Shown piece by piece: positions 25,992 to 36,482 of a DNA stretch of 55,494 nt. Positions within the stretch are counted from its first letter, which is position 1. The number at the start of each line of letters is the position of its first letter. The DNA comes from Bacteroidota bacterium (GTDB lineage Bacteria; Bacteroidota; Ignavibacteria; Kapaibacteriales; UBA961). Made by a program: the position numbers and the translations under genes. The notes below the pieces were generated by a model. That model had not been told where the DNA came from, searched no databases, and saw only the letters and a list, made by a program, of their open reading frames with translations. The stretch spans positions 1-55,494 of the forward strand of contig JAFDZU010000044.1 of NCBI GenBank assembly GCA_018266765.1, read 5' to 3'.

Positions 25992-28900
25992 CTACCGCAC
26001 AATTACAAACGGAACAACTGCGTCTGCAATACCGTCTCGGCGCACTCTGACTACATACACTCCACTTGGGAACGTGGAAGTATTCACAGTTACGGTCTTA
26101 CCACCTTCAGTAAAAAAGCGCGTTGCTTCTCCGCCAACTGCTGAAACAATAATCACTTCCGAACGCTTATCTCCTTTGATAGTGAGATTCACTTCTTCTC
26201 GTGCAGGGTTCGGATAAATGAATATTGTTTGAGAAGGAGAGGTTTGTCCCAAATTTATCTGCTTGTAGTTTTTGCCGCTTGACTTGCCTAAACCTATTTC
26301 CTCATTATCATCTGTTATTGCCGTTTCGGGATGATAAGGAGTATTATTATGACTACAAATCCGAACTCGATAGTTCTCGTCGTCACCGTTGATAAGTTCT
26401 ACTGTCTCACGGTTTATTTTCATACGCTCACCTGCTGTCAAGGGTACATCATAGGTTGCACCGTCACTTTCACGTTCGAGCCATACACTCATTCTATCGG
26501 GTGAAGAACCCGTCGTAATAACATCCATTGTTTCAAAATTATCTATATTGAACCAATCGGTTGAAAGTGTGTCGGGTGGCTTGATAAAATCTAATGGCGA
26601 AGTTTTCGGTTTTACTTTCAAATGATATTCGTGTTCACCAATGATGACAGATGAAACACCAAAACTTAATGAGTCATCTCCATATCCATAAAACTGACGT
26701 GCTTTTGGTTCTGTTGCTGTCGTACGAAAGAAGTATTGACCCGATGAACGAATTGTTGGTAGTGGAGCAGGAACAACTTCGTGATTTTCACGCCTGTTGT
26801 AAATTCTGTGATTCCTCTGCCAGTCATTTGTATCTATACTGCCACGTTGTGCTAAGTGAGGGTAAGAAAGACTACCTATATCTACAATAGACACATATTG
26901 GCTTGTCGCATCATCAACTAACATTTGTGGAAAATGTACTATTGTGGCCAATGTATCAATAAGAATAGTGCCGAAGCTTACGGGACGGCTACGAAAGTTA
27001 AGATTAATTGCACGTTGATCATAATTAAAACAATGAGAAAAAGTAGCACCATACCCACTATAATCATGATAATTAGATGCTTCACCAGCAGAAACTACAG
27101 GTTGATCTATAAACTTGCCATTTGCATCCCATAGGGAACTTTTGTCTCCTATTTCAAAATATCTTGGTACAAATATCTTATTTGCAGTGGTATCAGTAAT
27201 TGTAGTATCTTGAAACATAATTAATCGACTATCTATAGTGCTTGCGTACCAAGGTACATCTATAAAAATCTGGTTCATCCAATACACCCTGTCAAACTTA
27301 AAATCTGGACTGGTATAACCGGGGAAATAAGCATTAATATTACAAATGGTTGTATCAGTATATGCCAAATACAAGTCACGATTTACTACAGGAAATGTAT
27401 GTTGACGATAGCTTGTACTATAAATTGATGGGGAACTGACAAACAAAATATTTGAATCGGGTGTATTAAACGATATATCAGTTGCCGTACCTTGATAATG
27501 AGGAGCAAGACTTTTTACTAAATATCCATCTTGTAGCCGAAGTCGAGTGTAGAAAATACGAGAAGTCCCTCCACAACCGTTATTTTCCTGCCAAACCAAT
27601 CCACACTCGTTTTCTTGTTCACCCCGCAAATATCGGTTGTAAGGTGTCATAGACGGGTGTTGTGCACTGTGGAATCCGTAGCAAGCTCCTGACCAATGAA
27701 TATTCAAAGGTGCATCTGTAAATTGACCAATATCGGGTTTCTTCCAACTTGCCATAATACCACTGTAAGCATCAGACCAACAATAGAAGTTTACTGAATC
27801 TGCCGCACTAATCATTGGTGTCCCCCATTCTGCCATATCACGTTTGGCAGCTATTGCCAATGTGCGCCCTTGATAATTACCTATTACACTATCATTACGT
27901 ACACGGACCATAGATTCAACAATATATTGATAATCTTCAGGGGTTGGAGGATGAGACTTATAATCTGAAGTACAGCCATAAACAACAAAGGAACGATATT
28001 CTTGTGATACACTATCAAACCTTGTGACTATACTTGGATAAGCGCATGTATCACAATCTATAAACTCAGCGTTATTGTGATAGACACTATAAGAAAGTAA
28101 ATATTCAGGTTCTTCCCATTGAATTGCAGCTGTATTCATGTATTTAGTTGCTGGTTTACTTTTACGGAAATAAACACCTGTCAGACCATTCGTATCACTA
28201 TGAATCCGTTTGTGATACGTCATATAATGAACAATAGTATCTGTTTCGAGCCATTTACCTGTAGTATGACTCATTTTGGGGTAAGCAACTATTTTTGTTT
28301 GGTTGCTGAATGCCAGCTCACCTGCTACCTCATTCGGACGGAGGATTTGTACCTTGAATATCTTACCTTCTCCGGGAAGGAGTTTTATTGAAGCAGTTCG
28401 GTCTTGACCTATGATTGTATCAATCCCACCACCAAGTTCTTTGATGTGGAGAAGGGCGTATCGTCCGTTGCTATCTTTGTAATTGAAAGGAAGAGAAAGT
28501 TCGCGTGATCCACCTTGCTTGTACCGTCGGGACTTCCACACTGAATCTCCATACGTAGTCAAACTGTCGAATTCTGCTGTTGTGAAAAACTGAAGGTCAC
28601 ATGTATCACATAGTCGCATTAATGGGTTAGTTCGACGGTTCAATACTCCCACATAAAAAACAGAATTCATTGAAATACTGGTGTCCTTTAAGATGGTTGC
28701 ATCGAAGAAAGTGGAATCATAACCATCGGCAAAACTTCGCCAAAAAGGACGCATTTTGAATTCTGCTGAATCTATTTTGATAAATTTTGTCAGGTAACTT
28801 GTATCATTATCCTTAGCACTGATTAAAGTACGAAACCCTTTACCAAGCCATCCCATAAGTCGAAGCCGCATGAGTGTATCACCTATAGTTTCAATTCTAT

Positions 28901-31397
28901 CATGTATTTTCAATACCTCTAAACGTACAGATTTTCTCCCAAGATATATATGATTGGTATCAACTCCTTGACCTACTGCAATAGAGTCAATATTACAATA
29001 TTTGTCTATAAGTGAATAGTCTCCACGGTGAAGCCAATCGCTTCCTGCTGCTTCGCTTCGCAATAATACTTCGCCGTTATCTGTACCTCTTACTATACTG
29101 TCAGGTAAGCCGATATATCCACCCGTTACACCTAAATGACCATAATTACCATCTGTTCTATACCTGTCTTTTTCAATCTGCCGAAGATTTCGTATAGTGT
29201 CGTTAGGTGCTGTCGAAACAGTTGTGTCATTTACATCTACTAATTTGGGGCCATAATAAAATCGGTCATACATCAGGCCTTTTGCTCTTAGTATCAGTGC
29301 AGTCCATGCATTTTCTCGGAATTCCTCTCCTGTTTGAGGACGGTCATACCTTGAATCTTGAATCTGCATCTTTTGAAGTGTTGAATCCCAACGAGTTACC
29401 CAGCCACTTAGAACCCAAAAATTACTCCACCAAGGTCTATAACCGTAAAGCATTTCTTGATTGTATTTGTGCATATAATTCATTCCGACATCATAAGTCA
29501 TAAGTGGACCGTGGGCAGCTCCAGCCAAGACATCATATTTTGCATTAAAGTCTCGGTAAGGATTATTGGTGTCGTTGTAGTTCCAATGATCCCAGATTCC
29601 CTTAATCGAACAGCACCATTTTATTGAAGAGTTTACATTATTGGTACCTCCTGTGGAAGAATATAATTCATACGCCGAACCTGAATAATTACCTATACCG
29701 TTAGCACTATCCAATAAACGATAGGAATCAGTTCCATCTACGGAGGAAGTACCATCCCATCCACACTCATATCCCCATGTTCCACCATACCGTGAATACG
29801 GGACATGGACTTGCAATGCTGTATGGGGTGTATTACCCCATAATGTATTTTGTCCCGTAACATGGACATAATCCGCCGAACCTGCTCCTTCGCTAATATT
29901 CATCCCTTCAAGCATTTTTGTATTGTAGCGTACTCCCCGCCACAAGGAAGGAATACCGCCACATTCATCAAAATGATAGAAGGTGCTAATCCGTACTTTT
30001 CTGTGGGTCATTGCGTTCCGCTGTTTAAGAACTTCTTGCTCGTACATAAGTGCTTCGGCTAGCTCTACGTCCAAATTACCTCTGAACAATGCCCGAGCAT
30101 CGGGTGTTTCAAAACGTATCCAGTCTATGGCTATATTCGTGCGACCGAAGTATTTTACTTCTATACCGAGTGAATCTATTTGAGAAGGGGTTCCTCCGCC
30201 ATACATATAGCGTAAGTAAGCATTCGTCGAATCGGGATGAATAAGTCTAAAGAACGCCGAAATGGTAATATCATGACTGCCATCTGATTTCCACCGCGGA
30301 AGCATATTCTTACGGATAACGAATACGCGGTGTGTGTCTGCCGTTAGATGATTATCCATCAGTCCACGACTCGTTCGCACGGTATCTAATGTACCGCTTG
30401 ACTGCATAAAGACGCTGTCGAAACGGATAGTTGATGGATGAATATTATTAAAGTAACGCCAAATATACTTTGCAGAATCTGCATTATATTCAAAAACTGA
30501 ATCAAAAACAGGAAACTTCCAATAGGGTAGTTTAATCGTGAGAACAGTATCAGTAGTACTCATCAAATCCAAATTATCAAGACGACGAAGATTCAACGTT
30601 AGATACCACCGGTGTCCGGATATATTTTCTTGCGTTTCATAGTTAATAGAGTCAGATTGATATTGGGAATATGGGTAATATCGCCGATTCGTATCCACTG
30701 TATTTGTATCTGATACATTTGGTTTTGATAAAGAAGTTGCTAACATAGAAATTGTATTGTTTTTTTCCGGGTAACGCAATACCATTCGTCCATTGATAGT
30801 ATCACCACCTATGTTGTCTTTCTTTAAGATATATCGATTAAAATTTACATCCGAAGGGTTGCTGATAACACTTCCAACCGTCATTTCACGGAACTTAAAT
30901 CCGAATGTAGCTCCGCTTGTATCACCCGTGCGTGGAGTGAACGAACCATTTGCCGCATACAATGGTGCTTCCGGGTCAAACTGCATTGATAGTGTCGGAT
31001 GTTTTCCCAAAAAAGCTACGCGTCCCCATGAAACATACATTGGTCTGGCAGTATCTGCAGGAAGTTTTGCATATAGGGAATCGGCTGTCTCAAAATAATC
31101 AAACCAATTATTGAGTAGATTAATACCAAGACGTTTATTTAGTCCGGGCCAGCCAAGACCCCATTGATACCCTAATGCAAAGTTCTTCTGTTTACGGGAA
31201 TAAATCGTCGTATCATCAAAATTGATATTTACAGTTCCAAGTTGGATATAGCCATAACCGGGGATTCCTGACCAAAGACTATCTACAATTGCAGTTCCGT
31301 TATAATAACTAACCGATGGCGGTTCCATCTGTGTTTGTCCGATGGCAGGAATGGCGAAAATAACACTCATAACAAGAGCATACAATATTGTTTTCAT
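25992..31397 (-). CDS. Giant secreted protein with T9SS type A sorting domain
   Basis: 1801 residues. Signal peptide 1-20 (MKTILYALVMSVIFAIPAIG). The bulk (~25-1690) matches no family I recognise. It is rich in Tyr, Asp, Asn, Thr and Trp, with alternating beta patterns, as expected of large surface or extracellular proteins. The C-terminal sorting domain (~1715-1801) has IFIYPNPAREEVNLTI, VSAVGG, FPSGVYVVRVRRDG and ends VPFVIVR. Export by T9SS to the cell surface or medium is therefore likely; the function is open. It starts 15 bases after the FG-GAP protein gene, so the two form a cargo pair. That pair lies inside the envelope-biogenesis run between bamA and skp. Confidence 0.8.
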   Translation of the reverse strand: MKTILYALVMSVIFAIPAIGQTQMEPPSVSYYNGTAIVDSLWSGIPGYGYIQLGTVNINFDDTTIYSRKQKNFALGYQWGLGWPGLNKRLGINLLNNWFDYFETADSLYAKLPADTARPMYVSWGRVAFLGKHPTLSMQFDPEAPLYAANGSFTPRTGDTSGATFGFKFREMTVGSVISNPSDVNFNRYILKKDNIGGDTINGRMVLRYPEKNNTISMLATSLSKPNVSDTNTVDTNRRYYPYSQYQSDSINYETQENISGHRWYLTLNLRRLDNLDLMSTTDTVLTIKLPYWKFPVFDSVFEYNADSAKYIWRYFNNIHPSTIRFDSVFMQSSGTLDTVRTSRGLMDNHLTADTHRVFVIRKNMLPRWKSDGSHDITISAFFRLIHPDSTNAYLRYMYGGGTPSQIDSLGIEVKYFGRTNIAIDWIRFETPDARALFRGNLDVELAEALMYEQEVLKQRNAMTHRKVRISTFYHFDECGGIPSLWRGVRYNTKMLEGMNISEGAGSADYVHVTGQNTLWGNTPHTALQVHVPYSRYGGTWGYECGWDGTSSVDGTDSYRLLDSANGIGNYSGSAYELYSSTGGTNNVNSSIKWCCSIKGIWDHWNYNDTNNPYRDFNAKYDVLAGAAHGPLMTYDVGMNYMHKYNQEMLYGYRPWWSNFWVLSGWVTRWDSTLQKMQIQDSRYDRPQTGEEFRENAWTALILRAKGLMYDRFYYGPKLVDVNDTTVSTAPNDTIRNLRQIEKDRYRTDGNYGHLGVTGGYIGLPDSIVRGTDNGEVLLRSEAAGSDWLHRGDYSLIDKYCNIDSIAVGQGVDTNHIYLGRKSVRLEVLKIHDRIETIGDTLMRLRLMGWLGKGFRTLISAKDNDTSYLTKFIKIDSAEFKMRPFWRSFADGYDSTFFDATILKDTSISMNSVFYVGVLNRRTNPLMRLCDTCDLQFFTTAEFDSLTTYGDSVWKSRRYKQGGSRELSLPFNYKDSNGRYALLHIKELGGGIDTIIGQDRTASIKLLPGEGKIFKVQILRPNEVAGELAFSNQTKIVAYPKMSHTTGKWLETDTIVHYMTYHKRIHSDTNGLTGVYFRKSKPATKYMNTAAIQWEEPEYLLSYSVYHNNAEFIDCDTCAYPSIVTRFDSVSQEYRSFVVYGCTSDYKSHPPTPEDYQYIVESMVRVRNDSVIGNYQGRTLAIAAKRDMAEWGTPMISAADSVNFYCWSDAYSGIMASWKKPDIGQFTDAPLNIHWSGACYGFHSAQHPSMTPYNRYLRGEQENECGLVWQENNGCGGTSRIFYTRLRLQDGYLVKSLAPHYQGTATDISFNTPDSNILFVSSPSIYSTSYRQHTFPVVNRDLYLAYTDTTICNINAYFPGYTSPDFKFDRVYWMNQIFIDVPWYASTIDSRLIMFQDTTITDTTANKIFVPRYFEIGDKSSLWDANGKFIDQPVVSAGEASNYHDYSGYGATFSHCFNYDQRAINLNFRSRPVSFGTILIDTLATIVHFPQMLVDDATSQYVSIVDIGSLSYPHLAQRGSIDTNDWQRNHRIYNRRENHEVVPAPLPTIRSSGQYFFRTTATEPKARQFYGYGDDSLSFGVSSVIIGEHEYHLKVKPKTSPLDFIKPPDTLSTDWFNIDNFETMDVITTGSSPDRMSVWLERESDGATYDVPLTAGERMKINRETVELINGDDENYRVRICSHNNTPYHPETAITDDNEEIGLGKSSGKNYKQINLGQTSPSQTIFIYPNPAREEVNLTIKGDKRSEVIIVSAVGGEATRFFTEGGKTVTVNTSTFPSGVYVVRVRRDGIADAVVPFVIVR

Positions 31398-31412
31398 TCT
31401 ATTCTCTCTTTC

Positions 31413-32927
31413 TTATGGTTGGTTGGTGATTAATATTCCACGCTCGCGACTATTCTTACCATCCGAAATACGAACGGTGTAAAACCCGGGCGAAAGATTG
31501 TACTGTTTCAGCATAAGAGTCAAACGCTGCTCGCCTGCGGGGAGTTCCCCGTTAAAAAGTTCGACTATGGATGTACCAGTTACATTGTAAAGTGTAAGAG
31601 TATAGTGTCCGCTTTGCGCTATTGTTAGAGGTAGAAGTGCTGTCCGTGAAATGCCCATTGGATTCGGCTCGGTAGCTTGAATCCCAACATTGATAGTTTT
31701 ATCTTCAACTACTGAAACTGACTGCCAGTCTAATCCTTTATAAATACGAAGGCAACCATCTTGACCACCAATAAATGCAATATCCCCGATTCTGTCTCCC
31801 GTTACATCTCCTATAGCTATTACTTTTTCACCAAGACCATTTCCACACTCACCTGCAAAAAACGCCCTCGGTGGAAATCCACCGTCCGCTGGATTACCCG
31901 AAATAACAAAATATCCCTGCCGAGTAATTGAACCACGAGTATATGCTCCTCTACCAACAAAATCCTCTTTATCATCACCATCAACACTTGCCGTAAGCCC
32001 GCTAAAACTATCAGGAGCCAAATATCCATTTTCAATAAATTTGTATTTATCATTTTCTATACGGTACGTTGCTGTACCACCAGTTATACGCTTAATTACA
32101 AGCGTATTTTCTTTGTATTTGCCACTATGATAAAGCGAAGTATATATTTCATCGTACTTTGGTTTCTGGTCTGGCAGCAAGTATTCTCCAAAGCTATCAA
32201 GAGGTGTAAGTGTTGCTGTTATTTCTCCTCCTGTTTGACCACCTATTATATCTAATGACTGTAAGAGAAATCCCTCCCAACGGGTATTGTCATGACGGTA
32301 GGTGATAACTCGTGCTTGGTTGTCTGAATTTATATACGCTCCGACAAGTACATCCCATCTAAAATACTTAGCTAACAATGGTACTACTCGCATCTTGGTT
32401 ATATCTTTATTACCTAAAACTATCACACATAAATCCGAACTATCAAGTGAATTATATTTTATCTTCGTTATTATATCGTCATATCCATCTTGATTAAAAT
32501 CACCGACAACTGTCAAGTGCATATTCAAATGTTCTATTGGTTGAGCTGTAGGTATTTTTTCAGGTTCTTGATTCTTAGCTATACCCTTATAGACAAAGCC
32601 ACGAGAATCTACATAATCCATAATGCCGTCACCATTAAGATCTGCTTGAGCAATCACATACGCACCCTCATTACTCCAAGAAAACTGATTAACCGTATCA
32701 TAAGGAAAACGATTATACCATGTAGGACTATTCGGAGCGGCAACTGCAATAGCATTCATACCTCCATCAGAACTAAATCCGGGAAGATAACTAACACCAG
32801 ATCCTACTCCTGAAACTGAGTACCATTCTTGGAGTTCGGGCAGTTCAACAACGGGTTTTTGAGCGTGGACGACGGGTGCAACAACGATAAGTAGCACCAA
32901 AGCAAGGAGAAGAATAAGTTTTTTCAT
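31413..32927 (-). CDS. FG-GAP/VCBS repeat protein with T9SS sorting domain (paralogue 1)
   Basis: 504 residues. Signal peptide 1-22 (MKKLILLLALVLLIVVAPVV). Calcium-binding-like FG-GAP blades include ADLNGDGIMDYVD, VGDFNQDGYDDIITK and IGDVTGDRIGDIAFIGG, which would form a beta-propeller. The C-terminal ~90 residues are a sorting domain (EPNPMGISRTALLPL, YNVTGTSIVELFNG, GFYTVRISDGK). It should be secreted by T9SS and bind ligands or partners at the surface. Its N-terminus (KPVVELPELQEWYS) and blade spacing match the gene at 38078-39547, a clear paralogue. A GGAG site precedes the ATG. It follows bamA by 82 bases, with no obvious terminator in that gap. Confidence 0.85.
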   Translation of the reverse strand: MKKLILLLALVLLIVVAPVVHAQKPVVELPELQEWYSVSGVGSGVSYLPGFSSDGGMNAIAVAAPNSPTWYNRFPYDTVNQFSWSNEGAYVIAQADLNGDGIMDYVDSRGFVYKGIAKNQEPEKIPTAQPIEHLNMHLTVVGDFNQDGYDDIITKIKYNSLDSSDLCVIVLGNKDITKMRVVPLLAKYFRWDVLVGAYINSDNQARVITYRHDNTRWEGFLLQSLDIIGGQTGGEITATLTPLDSFGEYLLPDQKPKYDEIYTSLYHSGKYKENTLVIKRITGGTATYRIENDKYKFIENGYLAPDSFSGLTASVDGDDKEDFVGRGAYTRGSITRQGYFVISGNPADGGFPPRAFFAGECGNGLGEKVIAIGDVTGDRIGDIAFIGGQDGCLRIYKGLDWQSVSVVEDKTINVGIQATEPNPMGISRTALLPLTIAQSGHYTLTLYNVTGTSIVELFNGELPAGEQRLTLMLKQYNLSPGFYTVRISDGKNSRERGILITNQP

Positions 32928-33009
32928 GGGTTTTACTCCAAAGAAAATGATGGGAAAGATTAAAGAGATAGATGTATATTATGTCGTTTATTGACACTTA
33001 AATTCATTG

Positions 33010-35388
33010 TTATCGTCCAAATTGAAAATGGAAACGCCAGCCCGATCTATCACCGACACTGCCAACTGGGTCAAATCCATAACCATAATCAAACCCTAAT
33101 AATCCTATCGGGTTCAGTAATAACCGTACACCAAGTCCGGCAGAACGCTTCAAATCAAACGGGTCTGCATTTTTAAGACCGTCCCATACATTTCCGGCTT
33201 CGGCAAAAGCAAGAAGATAAATTGGCATTGGATTCAGAGAAAGTGCAAACCGAAGTTCTAAATCATGCCGCATCATCAGCCGTCCACCCAAAACCGAACC
33301 ATTTGAAGCAATTGGCCCCAATGAATTATCAGGATATCCACGTAACGGAGTTAGATTAAATCCTCCTAAACCATTTCCTCCCATGTAAAAACGTTGATTC
33401 GGCGGAATATTGGTTGTATCTGTTCCTACACCCGTTACATATCCCATGTCGGATGTCAAATAGAGAACCAATCGTGTATTCCCGTCAATTTGCATTAATG
33501 GATTGATAAATTCAAATTGAAGTGAATTTTTCCAATAATCTGTTGTTCCAAGTCCAAGCGAACCAAGCGCAAACTGCGAAGAATAAATAAATTTCGAGCC
33601 GCTTGTCGGGAAAATAAGATTATCCAAACTGACACGAGAAATACTACCACCCACGCTGATTTCACTCGAAAGTCCTTCACGATACAATGATGCACCGCGA
33701 TTATTCAAACTTTGAATACGAAGCGAACCGTCAACTCTGAAATAATCATCCGGCCAGCGCAAACGCCGCCCAATGTTAATTTGTCCGCCAATTTGTTCGA
33801 GGTCGTATGTGTATTGTTGTCGTGTTCTGTAAAGATTTACTCCCAATGTCGTGGGTTCATTATTAAGCCATGGCTCGGTAAATCCTAATGATATAGTTTG
33901 ATAACGACTGCCTTGTCCGAATTCGGCATTGAGATTCAAAACCTGACCACCGCCACCACGAAACGGTTCGCTTATTGAAAAGTTATTAAACGTAATACCG
34001 ACCGAACCGGTCAATCCTAATGAACCTGCCACTCCAAGCGAAGCATTGAATGTATCAGTGGAGCGTTCTTCTACTTTATAAATAACATCTACACGAGTAT
34101 TGTCCACCGGCTTCACTAAATCTTTATGCTGGAGTGCTTCGGGATTAAAATAATTAAGAACTCCTAATGCCCGTATACTTCGAATAATTGCCGAGCGGCT
34201 GAAATAATCGCCCGGACGTGTATAAAGTTCGCGACGGATTACCTTGTCTTTCGTTTTCGTATTGCCGATTATCTCTACTCGGCGAATAGTAAAACGGTCT
34301 TTTTCAAAAACACGAACAGTAATATCAACCGAGTCGCTCCCAACTTTTTTTTCTTCTTTAATTCCTTGATAACTTAAATACCCGTTGTCAAGGTACAGCG
34401 AAGCTACGTCTGTTTGGTCTTCGTTTGCATTTAGGTTTTTGTCAAACCGTTCCACATCATACGGTTGTCCCATTTTCATGTTAAGTCGTCTGAGAAGATA
34501 TTCTTCAGGATAAACCGTATTTCCCTCGAAATGCACATTTCGCAGAATATATTGATTTCCTTCGCGAACATCAATTTGAATGGCTACTTGTTCATTAGGA
34601 GCATCAAATATCAGTGTATCACGAAGAATTTCAGCTTCGATAAACCCACGGCGCTTATACTCTTGTATGAGTTTTAGCTTGTCTTCAGAATATTTATTTT
34701 TATCGAACTTAGAAGAACGCCAAAATTTCCACCATGGCTTTGAATGAGTATCTTCAAGTGCACTTTCGAGGTCGCTCGACGAAACTTTTGTATTTCCCGT
34801 AAATTGTACTGACGAAACATGAAATTCAGCACCTTCTTGAATAGTTAATACCAACTTCGAGTACGAAGCAGTATCAGTTGCTACGATTTCAGGTTTTACA
34901 GTCGCATACATCATTCCTTCTTTTTCGTAGAGGGCTTTGACTGCCTTTGCCGAGAGATATGCTTCATACGGTGAGAGAATATCACCGCGAGAACGACCGA
35001 CTGCTTTTTTTATGTCAGAATATGAAAGTTTGTCGTTACCGATTAATTCAAGCCAACTGAAACGAGTAAACTCTTTAACTTTAATTGAAAAAAATACACC
35101 AAGCGGTGTAGATTTTTCTACAATAATATCTACATCTGAGAATTGATTGCGGAGCCAGAGCGATTTGATGGCATCTTGCAATTCTCGCCCGGGGATTTCA
35201 ATTTCGCTTCCGACTCGTAATCCCGAAAGAGATATAATTGTTTGTTCGTCGGAGAATTTATTTCCTTCGACGCTTACGCCTGCTATTTTATATTTACGTG
35301 GAGGCGTTTGAGCAAATCCGACACTTATAAGCAGAAAAGTCAGAATTACTATAAGTGTGCTTTGGGGTTTAGAGGGAATTAATTGCAT
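33010..35388 (-). CDS. bamA: Outer membrane protein assembly factor BamA
   Basis: 792 residues. Signal peptide 1-26. Five POTRA-like units span ~30-410 (for example YKIAGVSVEGNKFSDEQTII, SSVQFTGNTKVS, LRNVHFEGNTVYPEEYLLRR, and IRRVEIIGNTKTKDKVIRRE). A 16-strand Omp85 barrel follows at ~425-792, ending with the expected terminal Phe-containing strand (GWRFHFQFGR). BamA inserts barrel proteins into the outer membrane, using its POTRA domains to receive them from chaperones such as Skp. Its start overlaps the end of uppS by 20 bases, so translation is coupled. Confidence 0.95.
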   Translation of the reverse strand: MQLIPSKPQSTLIVILTFLLISVGFAQTPPRKYKIAGVSVEGNKFSDEQTIISLSGLRVGSEIEIPGRELQDAIKSLWLRNQFSDVDIIVEKSTPLGVFFSIKVKEFTRFSWLELIGNDKLSYSDIKKAVGRSRGDILSPYEAYLSAKAVKALYEKEGMMYATVKPEIVATDTASYSKLVLTIQEGAEFHVSSVQFTGNTKVSSSDLESALEDTHSKPWWKFWRSSKFDKNKYSEDKLKLIQEYKRRGFIEAEILRDTLIFDAPNEQVAIQIDVREGNQYILRNVHFEGNTVYPEEYLLRRLNMKMGQPYDVERFDKNLNANEDQTDVASLYLDNGYLSYQGIKEEKKVGSDSVDITVRVFEKDRFTIRRVEIIGNTKTKDKVIRRELYTRPGDYFSRSAIIRSIRALGVLNYFNPEALQHKDLVKPVDNTRVDVIYKVEERSTDTFNASLGVAGSLGLTGSVGITFNNFSISEPFRGGGGQVLNLNAEFGQGSRYQTISLGFTEPWLNNEPTTLGVNLYRTRQQYTYDLEQIGGQINIGRRLRWPDDYFRVDGSLRIQSLNNRGASLYREGLSSEISVGGSISRVSLDNLIFPTSGSKFIYSSQFALGSLGLGTTDYWKNSLQFEFINPLMQIDGNTRLVLYLTSDMGYVTGVGTDTTNIPPNQRFYMGGNGLGGFNLTPLRGYPDNSLGPIASNGSVLGGRLMMRHDLELRFALSLNPMPIYLLAFAEAGNVWDGLKNADPFDLKRSAGLGVRLLLNPIGLLGFDYGYGFDPVGSVGDRSGWRFHFQFGR

Positions 35389-36220
35389 CCATTACTCTCT
35401 GAAAATAATTTTTTGGTGAATGTCCGTCCGTTTGTTCGGCAAGAATTTGTGCTGATGTTTTACCGAATCGGCGTTCACGGCACATAAAGTTATGGACGGC
35501 ATGATAGAGGTCTTTGCGCCGAAAAGCCGGCCAGAATTGTTCTGTAATATAGATTTCTGAGTACGCTGTTTCCCAAAGTAAAAAATTACTGAGGCGCATT
35601 TCGCCGCTTGTGCGGATAAGTAAATCAGGGTCGGGTACATTATTTGTTACTAAATACGCTGATACCTTTTCTTCTGTAATGTCTTCGGGCGAAAGTTTGC
35701 CACGCCTGACATCTAATGTCATCATTTGAATTGCCCGCACAATATCCCAACGTCCGCTATAACTTAAAGCAAGAGTAAGCGTAAGTCCGGTATTGTCTTT
35801 GGTACGTTCAATAGAAGTCAGTAATAATTTGTGAATGCTTTTGGGTAAGGCGTTGAGCTTACCGATAGCAAGAAGTCGTACATTATTAAGGTGTAATTCC
35901 TCGATTTCTTGTTTTAAATAAAATTCGAGCAAATTCATCAAAATATTAACTTCGGTTCGAGGGCGTTTCCAATTTTCCATAGAAAACGCATAAAGCGTAA
36001 GATATTGTACACCGAGTTGCGACGATGCCTTCACAATATCACGAACGCTGTTGATACCTTCTTCGTGTCCTGACGTGCGAGCGCGTCCGTTTTCAATTGC
36101 CCATCGCCCGTTCCCATCCATAATAATAGCTATATGGCGAGGCATAATGCCTGAAGAGCGAATGTTGTCTTGAAGCGACTTATCGTCGAGAGATTGACTT
36201 TCAATCCAATTGCGACTCAT
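35369..36220 (-). CDS. uppS: Isoprenyl transferase (undecaprenyl diphosphate synthase)
   Basis: 283 residues from the ATG at 36220, chosen over a TTG two codons upstream; AAGG precedes it. The catalytic Asp35 lies in IIMDGNGRWA. Further family signatures are GHEEGINSVRDIV, YAFSMENWKRP, ALSYSGRWDIV and PDLLIRTSGEMRLSNFLLWE. It builds the C55 lipid carrier used for peptidoglycan, O-antigen and exopolysaccharide. It overlaps bamA by 20 bases. As first gene of the long minus-strand run it couples carrier synthesis to outer-membrane assembly. The carrier it makes is the substrate of the sugar transferase at 19607-21100. Confidence 0.96.
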   Translation of the reverse strand: MSRNWIESQSLDDKSLQDNIRSSGIMPRHIAIIMDGNGRWAIENGRARTSGHEEGINSVRDIVKASSQLGVQYLTLYAFSMENWKRPRTEVNILMNLLEFYLKQEIEELHLNNVRLLAIGKLNALPKSIHKLLLTSIERTKDNTGLTLTLALSYSGRWDIVRAIQMMTLDVRRGKLSPEDITEEKVSAYLVTNNVPDPDLLIRTSGEMRLSNFLLWETAYSEIYITEQFWPAFRRKDLYHAVHNFMCRERRFGKTSAQILAEQTDGHSPKNYFQRVMDAINSL

Positions 36221-36245
36221 AACCAAACCCTTAGATTGTATTGAA

Positions 36246-36253
36246 CAAAACTA
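36246..36253 (-). promoter_or_regulatory. Candidate -7 promoter element for the uppS-bamA run
   Basis: On the minus strand it reads TAGTTTTG, fitting TAnnTTTG, 26-33 bases before the uppS ATG. No TTG box is seen at the usual 17-23 base distance, so confidence is low. Confidence 0.4.
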
Positions 36254-36451
36254 TAATGCATGGGTAAAAGTATCTTCATTAAACGCTCAAATATGAAAAC
36301 AGAAGGTGGTAATTACCAGAATAGCACCACTAATATAAAAAACAAATTTACGCCTAATCGTGTTAAAATTCAAAGAATCATCATTTTTTTGCCCAAAAAA
36401 GTGGTTTTTTTGCAAAAAATGTACTTTTTGAAGAAAAATTATCCACTTTAA

Positions 36452-36482
36452 TTTGTTACTTCTTTCACTTTTCGTATTTTTG
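36452..36482 (+). promoter_or_regulatory. Bacteroidota-type promoter of the HU gene
   Basis: TTTG (36452-36455), a 19-base spacer, then TATTTTTG (36475-36482). Both boxes and the spacing match the -33/-7 consensus of Bacteroidota primary sigma factor promoters. The predicted transcript start is about 35-40 bases before the HU ATG. Confidence 0.75.

Noticed and set aside
36260-36451. 63-codon plus-strand frame in the uppS-HU gap
   Set aside because: Lys/Asn-rich translation of AT-rich DNA, no RBS, overlaps promoter sequence.
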